Part shown: positions 25,091 to 35,619 of the stretch, piece by piece
Position numbering within the stretch: position 1 is the stretch's first letter
How the letters are laid out: each line of letters begins with the position of its first letter
NCBI RefSeq assembly: GCF_013302895.1
Contig: NZ_VJOK01000001.1
Location: 1,527,415 to 1,591,414 of the forward strand
DNA: 64,000 nucleotides
Reading direction: 5' to 3'
Source of the DNA: Streptomyces albus subsp. chlorinus
Lineage (GTDB): Bacteria > Actinomycetota > Actinomycetes > Streptomycetales > Streptomycetaceae
Notes under the pieces: generated by a model
Told to the model about the DNA's origin: nothing
Seen by the model: the letters and a program-made list of their open reading frames with translations, nothing else
Databases searched by the model: none
Made by a program: the position numbers and the translations under genes

Positions 25091-25563
25091 GGACACCCCT
25101 GATCGCCTCATAAGGAACCAGCGAGCTCGCGGAACGGGCGCACAGCAGGTAAAGGTGCAGGCCCGGGTCAAGCTCGCGCGTACCACGCCACTTTAGACGT
25201 TGGCGATACCCCGCCCGTCATGGGGGGTCGCCCGTGTTGGGCCCGTGGGCGCCGCCCGTGTCGGGTGCCGTGGACGGGGGAACACGGGGCCGGAGGGCGG
25301 ACGGCCGGGCCGACGGTCCGTGTTCGACAGGCGAATACAGGGAACAGACGTCAGCCTGGGAGTGGCATCACGGCACCCGGGCCGCCAATCGGTGGGAATA
25401 GCACATATCTCTCCCGGCGTTCTGCTGAGTGTCGGCCGGGGCGCGGTGGTGTCCAGCCAGTGACCTGTCGAAAAGTCGCACGTCCCGGCAGCGGTACGCT
25501 CGACACCGCCCGGTGAGCGCACACACCGGCCATCGAACATGTGGAGAGGAGCCCTGACGCAGG
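25091..25563. other. Divergent ctaB-tkt intergenic region
   Basis: This 473-bp region must hold promoters for both genes. TACGCT at 25495-25500 is a possible rightward -10 box, putting the tkt start 5-10 nt downstream with a 5' leader of about 55-60 nt. On the minus strand TAAAGT near 25191-25196 is a possible ctaB -10 box. No good coding sequence is visible. Confidence 0.4.
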
Positions 25564-27639
25564 GTGAGCACCAAGCCGACCACCACAGATCTTGAGTGGA
25601 CCGACCTGGACCAGCAGGCCGTGGACACGGTCCGCGTCCTGGCCATGGATTCCGTGCAGAAGGTCGGTAACGGCCATCCCGGTACGGCCATGAGCCTGGC
25701 CCCCGTCGCCTACCTGCTCTACCAGAAGCTGATGCGTCACGACCCGACCGATCCGGACTGGACCGGGCGTGACCGCTTCGTCCTCTCCGCGGGTCATTCG
25801 AGCCTCACGCAGTACATCCAGCTCTTCCTGGCCGGCTACGGCCTGGAGATGGACGACCTCAAGGCGTTCCGCACCTGGGGCAGCCGCACGCCGGGCCACC
25901 CGGAGCACGGCCACACGGCCGGCATCGAGACGACGACGGGCCCGCTGGGCCAGGGCATCTCCAACGCGGTCGGCATGGCGATGGCCGCACGCTACGAGCG
26001 CGGGCTGTTCGACCCTGAGACCCCCGCGGGTGAGTCCCCGTTCGACCACACCATCTGGGTCATCGCCAGCGACGGCGACCTGGAGGAGGGTGTCTCCGCC
26101 GAGGCATCCTCGCTCGCGGGCCACCAGAAGCTCGGCAATCTGATCGTGCTGTGGGACGACAACCACATCTCGATCGAGGGCGACACGGCGACCGCGTTCT
26201 CCGAGGACACCGTCAAGCGGTACGAGTCCTACGGCTGGCACGTGCAGCGCGTCGACCAGCAGGAGGACGGCGACCTCGACCCGAAGGCGCTGTACAAGGC
26301 GCTCAAGGCGGCGCAGGCCGAGACCGAGCGCCCCTCCTTCATCGCCATGCGCTCCATCATCGCCTGGCCGGCCCCCAACGCCCAGAACACCGAGGCCGCG
26401 CACGGCTCGGCGCTCGGCGAGGAAGAGGTCGCCGCCACCAAGCGGGTGCTGGGCTTCGACCCGGACAAGCACTTCTTCATCTCCGACGAGGTCTTCGCCC
26501 ACGTCCGCAAGGCCAGCGACCGCGGCCGCGAGATGCAGGCCGAGTGGGAGAAGCGGATGGCCAAGTGGCGCGAGGCCAACCCGGAGCGCGCCGCCGAGTT
26601 CGACCGCATCCGCGAGGGCCGGCTGCCCGAGGGCTGGGAGAAGGCGCTGCCCGTCTTCCCCGCGGGCGAGTCCGTGGCCACCCGCAAGGCGTCCGGCAGT
26701 GTCCTGAAGGCCCTCGGCCCGGTCATCCCGGAGCTGTGGGGCGGTTCCGCGGACCTGGCGGGCTCGAACAACACGACGTTCGCCAAGACCTCCTTCCTCC
26801 CGGAGGGCAACCCGCTGACCGGTGCCGACCCGTACGGGCGTACCGTGCACTGGGGCATCCGCGAGCACGCGATGGGTTCGACGATGAACGGCATCGCACT
26901 GCACGGCAACACGCGGATCTACGGCGGGACCTTCCTGGTCTTCTCCGACTACATGCGGCCGGCCGTCCGGCTCGCCGCGCTGATGAAGGCGCCGGTCACC
27001 TACGTGTGGACGCATGACTCCATCGGCCTGGGCGAGGACGGCCCGACGCACCAGCCGGTCGAGCACCTCTCCGCGCTGCGTGCCATCCCCGGCCTCAATG
27101 TCGTCCGTCCCGCGGACGCCAACGAGACCGCGCAGGCGTGGGCGGAGATCATGCGCCGCCACGGGAGCAAGCCGGCACCGCACGGCCTCGCGCTCACCCG
27201 GCAGGGTGTGCCGACCTACGAGGCCAACCCGGCCACGGCCAAGGGCGGTTACGTGATGTTCGAGGCCGAGGGCGGTCACCCGCAGGTCATTTTGATGGGT
27301 ACCGGCTCCGAGGTGCAGCTCGCCGTCGAGGCGCGCGAGCGGCTCCAGGAGCAGGGCATCCCGACGCGGGTCGTCTCCATGCCGTGCCTGGAGTGGTTCG
27401 AGGAGCAGGAGCAGTCCTACCGCGACAGCGTCCTGCCGCCGGACATCAAGGCGCGCGTCGCCGTCGAGGCCGGTGTGGGGCTGACCTGGCACCGGTACGT
27501 GGGCGAGGCGGGCCGGATCGTGTCGCTGGAGCACTTCGGTGCCTCGGCCGACGGCAAGGTCCTCTTCAAGGAGTTCGGCTTCACCGCGGAGGCCGTTCAG
27601 CTGGCGGCGAAGGAGTCGCTGGAGGCGGCAGCCCGCTGA
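25564..27639 (+). CDS. tkt: Transketolase
   Basis: This 691-residue thiamine-diphosphate enzyme of the pentose phosphate pathway shows [20 protein letters not shown] near residue 37, [20 protein letters not shown], the ThDP/Mg motif [20 protein letters not shown] continuing to [10 protein letters not shown], the catalytic-loop [20 protein letters not shown] and [20 protein letters not shown]. The start is GTG 25564; GGAGAGGAG lies about 12 nt upstream. It is the first gene of the rightward tkt-tal-zwf-opcA-pgl cluster, which makes NADPH and pentoses. Confidence 0.97.
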   Translation: MSTKPTTTDLEWTDLDQQAVDTVRVLAMDSVQKVGNGHPGTAMSLAPVAYLLYQKLMRHDPTDPDWTGRDRFVLSAGHSSLTQYIQLFLAGYGLEMDDLKAFRTWGSRTPGHPEHGHTAGIETTTGPLGQGISNAVGMAMAARYERGLFDPETPAGESPFDHTIWVIASDGDLEEGVSAEASSLAGHQKLGNLIVLWDDNHISIEGDTATAFSEDTVKRYESYGWHVQRVDQQEDGDLDPKALYKALKAAQAETERPSFIAMRSIIAWPAPNAQNTEAAHGSALGEEEVAATKRVLGFDPDKHFFISDEVFAHVRKASDRGREMQAEWEKRMAKWREANPERAAEFDRIREGRLPEGWEKALPVFPAGESVATRKASGSVLKALGPVIPELWGGSADLAGSNNTTFAKTSFLPEGNPLTGADPYGRTVHWGIREHAMGSTMNGIALHGNTRIYGGTFLVFSDYMRPAVRLAALMKAPVTYVWTHDSIGLGEDGPTHQPVEHLSALRAIPGLNVVRPADANETAQAWAEIMRRHGSKPAPHGLALTRQGVPTYEANPATAKGGYVMFEAEGGHPQVILMGTGSEVQLAVEARERLQEQGIPTRVVSMPCLEWFEEQEQSYRDSVLPPDIKARVAVEAGVGLTWHRYVGEAGRIVSLEHFGASADGKVLFKEFGFTAEAVQLAAKESLEAAAR

Positions 27640-27680
27640 CGGGCCGAGGTCCCCGGGACTTCCTCGGGGAAGCACCCCGG

Positions 27681-27712
27681 CCGGGCGGCGCACCCAGTGG
27701 TGCACCGCCCGG
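27681..27712 (+). terminator. Hairpin between tkt and tal
   Basis: An 8-bp outer stem CCGGGCGG/CCGCCCGG and a 5-bp inner stem GCACC/GGTGC (one mismatch between) lie 42 bp after the tkt stop and 49 bp before the tal start. It could be a partial terminator or an mRNA processing/stability element within the cluster. Confidence 0.6.
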
Positions 27713-27760
27713 CACGCCCCGACACAACACAAGCCAACAAGCACAGGAGATGCGAATCCC

Positions 27761-28879
27761 ATGACAGACGCACTGAAGCGCCTCTCCGACGAAGGCGTCG
27801 CGATCTGGCTGGACGACCTGTCGCGCAAGCGCATCACGTCGGGCAACCTCGGCGAACTGATGGACGAGCACCACGTGGTCGGCGTGACCACCAACCCGAC
27901 GATCTTCCAGAAGGCGATCTCGGCGGGCGACGGCTACGAGCAGCAGGTCTCCGACCTGGCGGCGCGCCGCGTCACCGTCGAGGAGGCCGTCCGCATGATC
28001 ACCACGGCGGACGTCCGCGACGCCGCCGACGTCCTGCGCCCGGTCTACGACGCGACCGGCGGCAAGGACGGCCGGGTCTCCATCGAGGTGGACCCGCGCC
28101 TGGCGCACAACACGAAGGCCACCATCGCCGAGGCCCGCCAGCTGGCCTGGCTGGTGGACCGGCCCAACACCTTCATCAAGATCCCGGCCACCGAGGCCGG
28201 TCTCCCCGCGATCACCGAGACGATCGGCAAGGGCATCAGCGTCAACGTCACGCTGATCTTCTCGCTGGAGCGCTACCGGGCGGTCATGGACGCCTACATG
28301 GCGGGTCTGGAGAAGGCCAAGAGCCTGGGCCTGGACCTGTCGGAGATCCACTCCGTCGCCTCGTTCTTCGTCTCCCGCGTGGACACCGAGGTCGACAAGC
28401 GGCTGGCGGCGGTCGGCACCGACGAGGCCAAGGAGCTGAAGAGCAAGGCGGCCATCGCCAACGCGCGACTGGCCTACCGCGAGTACGAGCGGGTCATCGC
28501 CTCGGACCGGTGGCAGGCCCTGGAGAAGGCCGGCGCCAACCAGCAGCGCCCGCTGTGGGCGTCGACCGGCGTGAAGGACCCCGAGCTGCCCGACACGCTG
28601 TACGTGACCGAGCTGGTCGCCCCCAACACCGTCAACACCATGCCGGAGGCCACCCTCCAGGCCGTCGGTGACCACGGGAAGATCGAGGGCGACAAGGTCC
28701 GCGGCAGCTACGAGGACGCGCAGGCCGTCCTCGACGCCGTCGCCAAGCTCGGCATCTCCTACGACGACGTCGTCAAGGTGCTGGAGGACGAGGGCGTGCA
28801 GAAGTTCGAGGACTCCTGGACCGCCCTGCTCAAGTCCACGGAGGCCGAACTCGTGCGCCTCGCCCCGAAGGAGGCGTAA
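27761..28879 (+). CDS. tal: Transaldolase
   Basis: This 372-residue member of the long actinobacterial transaldolase type has [12 protein letters not shown] near residue 44, [12 protein letters not shown], the Schiff-base lysine in [16 protein letters not shown] (about residue 140) and [20 protein letters not shown]. It exchanges dihydroxyacetone units between sedoheptulose 7-phosphate and glyceraldehyde 3-phosphate. AGGAGATG precedes the ATG with a spacing of about 10 nt. Confidence 0.97.
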   Translation: MTDALKRLSDEGVAIWLDDLSRKRITSGNLGELMDEHHVVGVTTNPTIFQKAISAGDGYEQQVSDLAARRVTVEEAVRMITTADVRDAADVLRPVYDATGGKDGRVSIEVDPRLAHNTKATIAEARQLAWLVDRPNTFIKIPATEAGLPAITETIGKGISVNVTLIFSLERYRAVMDAYMAGLEKAKSLGLDLSEIHSVASFFVSRVDTEVDKRLAAVGTDEAKELKSKAAIANARLAYREYERVIASDRWQALEKAGANQQRPLWASTGVKDPELPDTLYVTELVAPNTVNTMPEATLQAVGDHGKIEGDKVRGSYEDAQAVLDAVAKLGISYDDVVKVLEDEGVQKFEDSWTALLKSTEAELVRLAPKEA

Positions 28880-28884
28880 CCGAA

Positions 28885-30420
28885 TTGAACAACGTCAGCG
28901 GTGCGAGCAACCCGCTGCGTGACGCCCAGGACCGACGGCTCCCGCGCATCGCGGGGCCGTCGGGCCTGGTCATCTTCGGCGTCACGGGCGATTTGTCACG
29001 GAAAAAGCTGATGCCGGCGGTGTACGACCTCGCCAACCGCGGGCTCCTCCCCCCGGGCTTCTCCCTCATCGGCTTCGCCCGGCGCGACTGGGAGGACGAG
29101 GACTTCGCCCAGGTCGTGCACGACGCCGTCAAGGAGCACTCCCGCACCCCCTTCCGCGAGGAGGTGTGGCAGCAGCTCGCGCAGGGCATGCGCTTCGTCC
29201 CCGGCGAATTCCACGACGACGAGGCGTTCGAGACGCTGCGGAGGACCATCGAGGAACTCGACAAGTCCCGCGGCACCGGCGGCAACTTCGCCTTCTACCT
29301 CTCCGTCCCGCCCAAGTTCTTCCCCACGGTCGTCTCCCAGCTCAAGAAGCACGGCCTCTCCGACGCCGGGCCCGGCTCCTGGCGGCGCGCCGTCATCGAG
29401 AAGCCGTTCGGCCACGACCTGAAGTCGGCGCAGGAACTCAACGCCGTCATCCACGAGGTCTTCCGCGCCAGCGAGGTCTTCCGGATCGACCACTACCTCG
29501 GCAAGGAGACGGTCCAGAACATCCTGGCCATCCGCTTCGCCAACACGATGTTCGAACCGCTGTGGAACCGCAGCTACGTCGACCATGTGCAGATCACCAT
29601 GGCCGAGGACATCGGCATCGGCGGCCGCGCCGGCTACTACGACGGCATCGGCTCGGCCCGCGACGTCATCCAGAACCACCTCCTCCAGCTGCTCGCCCTG
29701 ACCGCCATGGAGGAACCCACCTCCTTCGACGCCAAGGCGCTGGTGACCGAGAAGCTGAAGGTCCTCAACTCCGTACGGCTGCCGAAGGACCTGGGCAAGT
29801 ACACCGTCCGCGGCCAGTACGCCGCCGGCTGGCAGGGCGGCGAGAAGGTGCCCGGCTACCTCGATGAGGAGGGCATCGACCCCCACTCGAAGACCGACAC
29901 CTACGCCGCCATCAAACTGGAGATCGACAACCGCCGCTGGGCGGGCGTCCCCTTCTACCTCCGCACCGGCAAGCGCCTGGGCCGCCGCGTCACCGAGATC
30001 GCGGTCGTCTTCCAGCGCGCCCCCCACTCCCCCTTCGACGCCACCGACACCCAGGAGCTGGGCCAGAACGCGCTGGTCATCCGCGTCCAGCCGGACGAGG
30101 GCGTCACCATCCGCTTCGGCTCCAAGGTGCCCGGCACCCAGATGGAGATCCGGGACGTGACCATGGACTTCGCCTACGGCGAGTCCTTCACCGAGTCCAG
30201 CCCCGAGGCGTACGAGCGGCTCATCCTCGACGTCCTGCTCGGTGACGCGAACCTCTTCCCCCGGCACCAGGAGGTCGAACGCTCCTGGGAGATCCTCGAC
30301 CCGATCGAGGAGTACTGGGACAAGCACGGCAAGCCCGAGCAGTATCCCGCCGGCACCTGGGGACCCCAGGCGGCCGACGAGATGCTCGCACGCGACGGAC
30401 GGATTTGGCGGCGGCCATGA
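28885..30420 (+). CDS. zwf: Glucose-6-phosphate 1-dehydrogenase
   Basis: This 511-residue enzyme has the Rossmann motif LVIFGVTGDLSRKKLMPAVY near residue 29, the active-site signature RIDHYLGKETVQN near residue 200, and YVDHVQITMAEDIGIGGRAG. It makes 6-phosphogluconolactone and NADPH. The start codon is the rare TTG at 28885, chosen because AAGGAGG lies 10 nt upstream within the tal 3' end and no ATG/GTG is close by. Five bases separate it from tal, and its stop overlaps opcA. Confidence 0.96.
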   Translation: MNNVSGASNPLRDAQDRRLPRIAGPSGLVIFGVTGDLSRKKLMPAVYDLANRGLLPPGFSLIGFARRDWEDEDFAQVVHDAVKEHSRTPFREEVWQQLAQGMRFVPGEFHDDEAFETLRRTIEELDKSRGTGGNFAFYLSVPPKFFPTVVSQLKKHGLSDAGPGSWRRAVIEKPFGHDLKSAQELNAVIHEVFRASEVFRIDHYLGKETVQNILAIRFANTMFEPLWNRSYVDHVQITMAEDIGIGGRAGYYDGIGSARDVIQNHLLQLLALTAMEEPTSFDAKALVTEKLKVLNSVRLPKDLGKYTVRGQYAAGWQGGEKVPGYLDEEGIDPHSKTDTYAAIKLEIDNRRWAGVPFYLRTGKRLGRRVTEIAVVFQRAPHSPFDATDTQELGQNALVIRVQPDEGVTIRFGSKVPGTQMEIRDVTMDFAYGESFTESSPEAYERLILDVLLGDANLFPRHQEVERSWEILDPIEEYWDKHGKPEQYPAGTWGPQAADEMLARDGRIWRRP

Positions 30421-31652
30421 ACATCGACCTGACGGACACCACGTCCAGCCGCATCAACGCCGAACTGGTCAAGGCGCGCCGGTCCCTCGGCTCGCCGGCC
30501 ATGGGCATGGTGCTGACCCTCGTCATCGTCACCGACGAGGGCAACCACTACGACGCGCTCAAGGCCGCCAGCGGCGCCTCCAAGGAACACCCCTCCCGCA
30601 TCCTCGTCGTCGTCCGCCGCCCCGGACGCTCCCCCCGCGACCGGGCACAGCACCGGCTCGACGCCGAGGTCCGCGTCGGCGCCGGCGTCGGCGAGGCCGG
30701 TTCCGGGGAGACGGTCATCCTGCGGCTGCACGGCGAACTCGCCCTGCACGCCCACAGCGTCGTCCTGCCGCTGCTGCTGCCGGACGCTCCCGTGGTCGTG
30801 TGGTGGCCCGAGGACGCACCCGAGAACCCCGCCGAGGACGCCCTGGGCAAGCTGGCCCAGCGGCGCATCACCGACGCGGCGGCCACCGAGGACCCGGTCG
30901 GCGCGCTCAGCCTCCGCGCCTCCACCTACGCACCCGGCGACACCGACCTGTCCTGGACCCGCATCACCCCCTGGCGCAGCATGCTCGCCGCCTCCCTCGA
31001 CCAGAAGGACACCGCCATCCAGTCGGCCGTCGTCGAGGGCGAGGAGTACAACCCCTCCAGCGAACTGCTCGCCCTCTGGCTCGCCGAACGCCTGCGCGTC
31101 CCCGTCGAACGCCAGATCTCCGACGGCCCCGGCATCACCGCCGTACGCCTGGAGACCGCCGACGGCCAGATCTGCCTGGACCGCGCCGACGGCGCCCTGG
31201 CCGAACTCGCCGTCCCCGGCCAGCCCGACCGGCACGTCGCCCTCCAGCGACGCAGCACGGCCGAACTGCTGGCCGAGGAACTGCGGCGGCTCGACCCCGA
31301 CGAGGCGTACGCCGAGGCGGTGCGCTTCGGCGTCAACAAGATCGCGGGCCCCGACCCCGCCCACCCCACCCCGGCAGCACCGGCACCCGCCCCCCAGGAA
31401 GCCTCCGGAATCGACCCCGAGGCGATGACCGGCGCTCCGGCCGGCGCGGCGGGCGAAGCGACGGCCGGAGAGGGCGGCCGAGCGGATGGCGGAGCGGGCG
31501 CCGGAGCGAGTGCCGGAGCGAGTGGTGGAGCCGGCTCCCAGACCCCGGCCAGGAAGACGGCGACCCGGACTCGCACGTCCAAGAACCAGGGCAAGGGCAC
31601 GGACAAGAAGACGGGCAAGGCGGACACGGCAGACAAGAAGGCGGACAAGTGA
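30417..31652 (+). CDS. opcA: OpcA: glucose-6-phosphate dehydrogenase assembly protein
   Basis: This 411-residue protein starts at the ATG overlapping the zwf stop (ATGA). The conserved OpcA core (ARRSLGSPAMGMVLTLVIVT; HSVVLPLLLPDAPVVVWWPE; DLSWTRITPWRSMLAASLDQ) covers residues 1-310. It is known as an allosteric activator or assembly factor of Zwf in cyanobacteria and actinobacteria. The last 100 residues are an extension: Ala/Pro-rich, then Gly/Ala repeats, then a Lys/Thr-rich tail with about a third lysine (KKTGKADTADKKADK). The tail is beyond the usual family length and might bind nucleic acid or act as a solubility tail; that is inference. Confidence 0.94.
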   Translation: MNIDLTDTTSSRINAELVKARRSLGSPAMGMVLTLVIVTDEGNHYDALKAASGASKEHPSRILVVVRRPGRSPRDRAQHRLDAEVRVGAGVGEAGSGETVILRLHGELALHAHSVVLPLLLPDAPVVVWWPEDAPENPAEDALGKLAQRRITDAAATEDPVGALSLRASTYAPGDTDLSWTRITPWRSMLAASLDQKDTAIQSAVVEGEEYNPSSELLALWLAERLRVPVERQISDGPGITAVRLETADGQICLDRADGALAELAVPGQPDRHVALQRRSTAELLAEELRRLDPDEAYAEAVRFGVNKIAGPDPAHPTPAAPAPAPQEASGIDPEAMTGAPAGAAGEATAGEGGRADGGAGAGASAGASGGAGSQTPARKTATRTRTSKNQGKGTDKKTGKADTADKKADK

Positions 31653-32416
31653 GCGCGGCCGGACGCGAGGTGCTCGTACACCCCGACAAGGACGCGCTCG
31701 CCCGGGCCACCGCGGAAAGGCTCATCGCACGCCTGGCCGACGCGCAGGACACCCGCGGCACGGCGTCCGTCGTCCTGACCGGAGGACGCAACGGCAACGC
31801 CCTGCTGGGCGCGCTCGCCTCCTCGGGCGACCGCGACCGGATCGACTGGTCCCGGCTGGACGTGTGGTGGGGCGACGAGCGGTTCCTCCCCGAGGGGGAC
31901 CCGGAACGCAACCACACCCAGGCACGCGAGGCCCTGCTGGACAGCGTCCCGCTGGACCCCGCGCGCATCCACGTGATGCCGCCCTCGGACGGCCCCTACG
32001 CGGGGGACGCCGAAGCCGCGGCCGAGGCCTACGCCACCGAGCTGGCCGCGGCGGCGGGCGGCAACCCGGCGAAGGTGCCCGCCTTCGACGTCCTCCTCCT
32101 CGGCGTCGGCCCCGACACCCACGTCGCCTCCCTCTTCCCGGAGCATCCCGCCCTGCGCGAGACGGAGCGGACGGTCGTCGGCGTCCACGCGGCGCCCAAG
32201 CCGCCGCCCACCCGGCTGACCCTCACCCTGCCCGCCATCCGAGCGGCGGAAGAGGTCTGGCTCCTTGCGGCCGGGGACGACAAGGCCGATGCCGTCGCCC
32301 TGGCCCTCTCGGGCCCGGGCGAACTCCAGGCCCCGGCCGCGGCCGTGCGCGGGCGCTCCCGCACCCTGTGGCTCCTCGACCACACTGCGGCCTCCCGCCT
32401 GCCCGCCACCGACTGA
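31649..32416 (+). CDS. pgl: 6-phosphogluconolactonase
   Basis: This 255-residue enzyme of the DevB/Pgl family has SVVLTGGRNGNALLGALASS, the catalytic-region RLDVWWGDERFLPEGDPERN and the signature LLLGVGPDTHVASLFPEHPA, in which the usual Gly-Asp-Gly-His is read Gly-Pro-Asp-Thr-His. It hydrolyses the Zwf product. The GTG at 31649 overlaps the opcA stop (GTGA), so zwf, opcA and pgl are translationally coupled. It ends the rightward pentose phosphate unit. Confidence 0.94.
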   Translation: MSAAGREVLVHPDKDALARATAERLIARLADAQDTRGTASVVLTGGRNGNALLGALASSGDRDRIDWSRLDVWWGDERFLPEGDPERNHTQAREALLDSVPLDPARIHVMPPSDGPYAGDAEAAAEAYATELAAAAGGNPAKVPAFDVLLLGVGPDTHVASLFPEHPALRETERTVVGVHAAPKPPPTRLTLTLPAIRAAEEVWLLAAGDDKADAVALALSGPGELQAPAAAVRGRSRTLWLLDHTAASRLPATD

Positions 32417-32424
32417 GAGGGGCC

Positions 32425-32449
32425 GGGGGTGTGCACACCACTCACCCCC
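32425..32449 (+). terminator. Weak hairpin after pgl
   Basis: A 7-bp stem GGGGGTG/CACCCCC with an 11-nt loop follows the pgl stop by 8 nt. The stem is short and C-rich runs follow, so it is only a modest terminator candidate between pgl and the convergent pseudogene. Confidence 0.4.
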
Positions 32450-33553
32450 ACCCCCTCACACGGCAACCTCTTCTCCACCTCCCCCATAGCCACCTGAACC
32501 AGCCTCCCCAACGGCTCCCGAAGCTTCTTCCAGTCGGCGTCGAACTTGTAGGCGCTGACAGGCCGTGCAGGACGGACTGGAGGTGTTCGGCGGAGCAGGC
32601 GTGCTGGGAAGCGGCGATCGCCCCGTAGGCGTGGGGGTCCCGCGCCACCGCGCCGAGGAAGGCGTGGAGTTCGGCGGCGCCGAAGCCGGCGGGGGCACCC
32701 GTGACGGGCAGGTCGTCGCGGTACATGGCGCGCCGCACGTCGCCGGGGTACTCGGCGATCATGCGGCCCGGGGCGGGTCGCAACCGGTATCCGGCGGAGC
32801 CGAACGCGAGCCTTCGGCCGGTTCCGTCCCGGAAGACCGGCACGGCCGTGGCCGTGGCGAGGGAGGTGGGCAGGCCCCGCTCCGGCCTGCCGAGGACGGG
32901 GCTGTCCCCGCCGTGGCCGCCCGGCGGAGTGAGGCGGTGGGCGAGCCGCGTGGTGCCCTCGGGGCCGAGGGCGGCCAGCAGGGTGCGGGCGTACGCGGGG
33001 TCGTCGCCGTTCTCGCGCTGGAGGAAGTCGAGGCGGCGCGGTTCGGCGGGGCTCAGCTCCTCGCCGCGGGCCAGCTCGGCGTAGAGGGCGGCGGCACGGC
33101 GGCGTGTGCGGCGCCGGTGGAACCGGCCAGCGCGCCGTCGAAGCCGTCGGCCAGGCACCGGCCGTCGTCCGGCGGGTCGGTCCGGAGGGCGAACCGCAGG
33201 TTGTGGTCGGCGTCGCGGGTGTCCTGGATGGCGCGGGCGATCCGTTCGGTCCACTCCGTCTCGGCGTGCGGCCCGACGACCGCGGGCCCGGGGCCGGTGA
33301 GCGACCGGTCGGGGTCATGGGTGGAGCGGCGGGTGGATGAGATCGTCATCCCGGCGTCGCGCGCCTGGTCGCGCAGCCGCTCCAGGCGTCGCTTGTGGTC
33401 CTGGAGCGTCTCGTACGCCTCGTCCAGCAGTCTGCCGACCGCCCGTGCCTCGTCCCGCGCGCTCGCGAACTCCTCCAGCGTGGGTGCGGCTCTGTGCGCG
33501 GTAGGCACGCGCCGGCGGCTGGTTCCCGGGCCTGGGAGGAGGCCGAGCCTCAT
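32443..33553 (-). pseudogene. Decayed large Streptomyces hypothetical protein (coiled-coil/DUF6571-like)
   Basis: Protein-like sequence is scattered over three minus-strand frames. About 33110-33553 encodes a coiled-coil N-terminal part (LLDEAYETLQDHKRRLERLR; TEWTERIARAIQDTRDADHN). About 32557-33110, in another frame, encodes RRLDFLQRENGDDPAYARTL, MIAEYPGDVRRAMYRDDLPV and ARDPHAYGAIAASQHACSAE. About 32460-32556, in a third, encodes YKFDADWKKLREPLGRLVQV. These fragments match in order a family of roughly 700-800-residue secreted or WXG-type hypothetical proteins, but two frameshifts and loss of most of the middle leave about half the length. It sits where S. coelicolor has uncharacterised genes between pgl and pgi. 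Sequencing error could explain a frameshift but not the missing middle. Confidence 0.65.
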
Positions 33554-33600
33554 GCCCGGCTCACCCCATCGGGTGAGCGGAGGCCGCCGGGGGGACGCAC

Positions 33601-33629
33601 AGGGGCGGGGCCTCACCGGCCCCGCCCCT
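33601..33629. terminator. Hairpin terminator downstream of pgi
   Basis: A perfect 12-bp stem AGGGGCGGGGCC/GGCCCCGCCCCT with a 5-nt loop lies 37 bp beyond the pgi stop codon. Confidence 0.85.
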
Positions 33630-33665
33630 CGGTCCCGCCTGCGCGGGCGTGCGAACCGAATGCGC

Positions 33666-35321
33666 TTATTCGGCGCGCCCCCGCAGCGAGCGGTAGCGCT
33701 GGACCAGTGCCGAGGTCGAGGGGTCGAGGCCGGTCACGTCCGCGCCCTCGGTGAGGGCGGGCTCCAGGCGCTTGGCGAGGACCTTGCCGAGTTCGACGCC
33801 CCACTGGTCGAAGGAGTCGATGTCCCAGATGGCGCCCTGGACGAACACCTTGTGCTCGTAGAGGGCGACGAGCTGGCCCAGCACGGAGGGGGTCAGCGCC
33901 GAGGCCAGGATGGTGGTGGTGGGGCGGTTGCCGGGGAAGGTGCGGTGCGGTACCTGCTCCTCCGGGACGCCCTCGGCGCGGACTTCCTCGGCCGTCTTGC
34001 CGAAGGCCAGGGCCTGGCCCTGCGCGAACATGTTGGCCATCAGCAGGTCGTGCTGGTCGCGCAGGCCGCCGAGTTCGGCGACGGGGTCGGCGAAGCCGAT
34101 CAGGTCGGCCGGGATCATCTTGGTGCCCTGGTGCAGCAACTGGTAGTAGGCGTGCTGTCCGTTGGTGCCGGGGGTGCCCCATACGACGGGTCCGGTCTGC
34201 CAGTTCACCGGGCCGCCCCCGCGGGTGGTGGACTTCCCGTTGGACTCCATGTCCAGTTGCTGGAGGTAGGCGGTGAACTGGGACAGGTAGTGGCTGTAGG
34301 GCAGGACGGCGTGGGACTGCGCATCGTGGAAGTTGCCGTACCAGATGCCCAACAGGCCCATCAGCAACGGCGCGTTGGACTCGAAGGGCGCGGTGCGGAA
34401 GTGCTCGTCCATGAGGTGGAAGCCGGCGAGCATGTCACCGAAGCACTCGGGGCCGATGGCCACCATGAGGGAGAGCCCGATGGCCGAGTCGTACGAGTAG
34501 CGCCCGCCGACCCAGTCCCAGAACTCGAACATGTTGTCGGTGTTGATGCCGAACTCGGCGACCTTCTCCGCGTTGGTGGAGACGGCCACGAAGTGCTTGG
34601 CCACCGCCGAGGTGTCCCCGTCGAACGCGTTCAGCAGCCAGGCGCGGGCGGCCTTGGCGTTGGTGAGGGTCTCGACGGTGGTGAAGGTCTTGGAGGCGAC
34701 GATGAACAGCGTCTCGGCCGGGTCGAGGTCCCTGACGGCCTCGTGCAGGTCGGCGCCGTCCACGTTGGAGACGAAGCGGAAGACCATGTCGCGGCGCGTG
34801 TACGGGCGCAGTGCCTCGTAGGCCATCTTCGGGCCGAGGTCGGAGCCCCCGATGCCGATGTTGACGATGTTCTTGATGCGCTTCCCGGTGTGCCCCTGCC
34901 AGTGGCCCTCGCGGATGCGGGTGGCGAACGTGCCCATGCGGATGAGGACTTGGTGCACCTTGGGCATCACGTTGTCGCCGTCCACGCGGACGGTGGCCGA
35001 CTCGGGGGTACGCAGCGCGGTGTGCAGGACGGCGCGGTCCTCGGTGACGTTGATCTTCTCACCGTCGAACATGGCGTCGCGGAGCCGGGCCACGCCCGCC
35101 GCCTCGGCGAGCTGCCGCAGCAGGCGCAGCGTCTCGTCGGTGACCAGGTGCTTGGAGTAGTCGATGGTCAGGTCGCCGACCCGCACGGTGTAGCGCTCGG
35201 CACGCCCGGGGTCGTCGTCGAACAGCCGCCGCAGGTGCGTCCGTCCGAACTCCTCGCGGTGCTTGGACAGCGCCTGCCATTCGGGCATCTGGTCGAGCCG
35301 GGTGCGGCCTTCAGCGTTCAT
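33666..35321 (-). CDS. pgi: Glucose-6-phosphate isomerase
   Basis: This 551-residue enzyme links glycolysis with the pentose phosphate pathway. Signatures include [60 protein letters not shown], catalytic-region [20 protein letters not shown] and [20 protein letters not shown]. The C-terminal [20 protein letters not shown] ends in the conserved QWGVELGK block. It is transcribed leftward; a TAGGTT hexamer (35367-35372, minus strand) about 45 nt upstream may be its -10 box. The gene lies between two strong hairpins and appears to be a single unit. Confidence 0.97.
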   Translation of the reverse strand: MNAEGRTRLDQMPEWQALSKHREEFGRTHLRRLFDDDPGRAERYTVRVGDLTIDYSKHLVTDETLRLLRQLAEAAGVARLRDAMFDGEKINVTEDRAVLHTALRTPESATVRVDGDNVMPKVHQVLIRMGTFATRIREGHWQGHTGKRIKNIVNIGIGGSDLGPKMAYEALRPYTRRDMVFRFVSNVDGADLHEAVRDLDPAETLFIVASKTFTTVETLTNAKAARAWLLNAFDGDTSAVAKHFVAVSTNAEKVAEFGINTDNMFEFWDWVGGRYSYDSAIGLSLMVAIGPECFGDMLAGFHLMDEHFRTAPFESNAPLLMGLLGIWYGNFHDAQSHAVLPYSHYLSQFTAYLQQLDMESNGKSTTRGGGPVNWQTGPVVWGTPGTNGQHAYYQLLHQGTKMIPADLIGFADPVAELGGLRDQHDLLMANMFAQGQALAFGKTAEEVRAEGVPEEQVPHRTFPGNRPTTTILASALTPSVLGQLVALYEHKVFVQGAIWDIDSFDQWGVELGKVLAKRLEPALTEGADVTGLDPSTSALVQRYRSLRGRAE

Positions 35322-35373
35322 CAGCGAAATCAGCCCATTCCTCTCGTAATGATCCCCGCCGTCTCCAACCTAG

Positions 35374-35431
35374 ACGATGGACGGCCCGGCCGCGCACCGC
35401 AGGGGCGGTGTACGGCCGGGCCGTCCATCGT
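35374..35431. terminator. Long hairpin between the RbpA-like gene and pgi
   Basis: 19-bp perfect arms (35374-35392 and 35413-35431, beginning ACGATGGACGGCCCGGCCG) with a 20-nt loop containing CACCGC/GCGGTG pairing. It lies 53 bp upstream of the pgi start and 189 bp beyond the RbpA-like stop, so it should insulate pgi from upstream transcription. Confidence 0.9.
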
Positions 35432-35619
35432 TCGGTGCCATGGGGCGGCGCCGGCGTTCTCACGAGGGCTTCCGCTCGTCCTCACGGGCGCGGGGGGGCT
35501 TTCCCGGGCTCGTCCCCCGGGAGCTGCGCGTGCCGTGCGGGCCCCGGGCCATCGCCGTTCGCGCCCAGGCCCCGAGGGGCCGCGCGCCTGGGGCTCGGCC
35601 GGATCCCGCCCCGGAGCCT

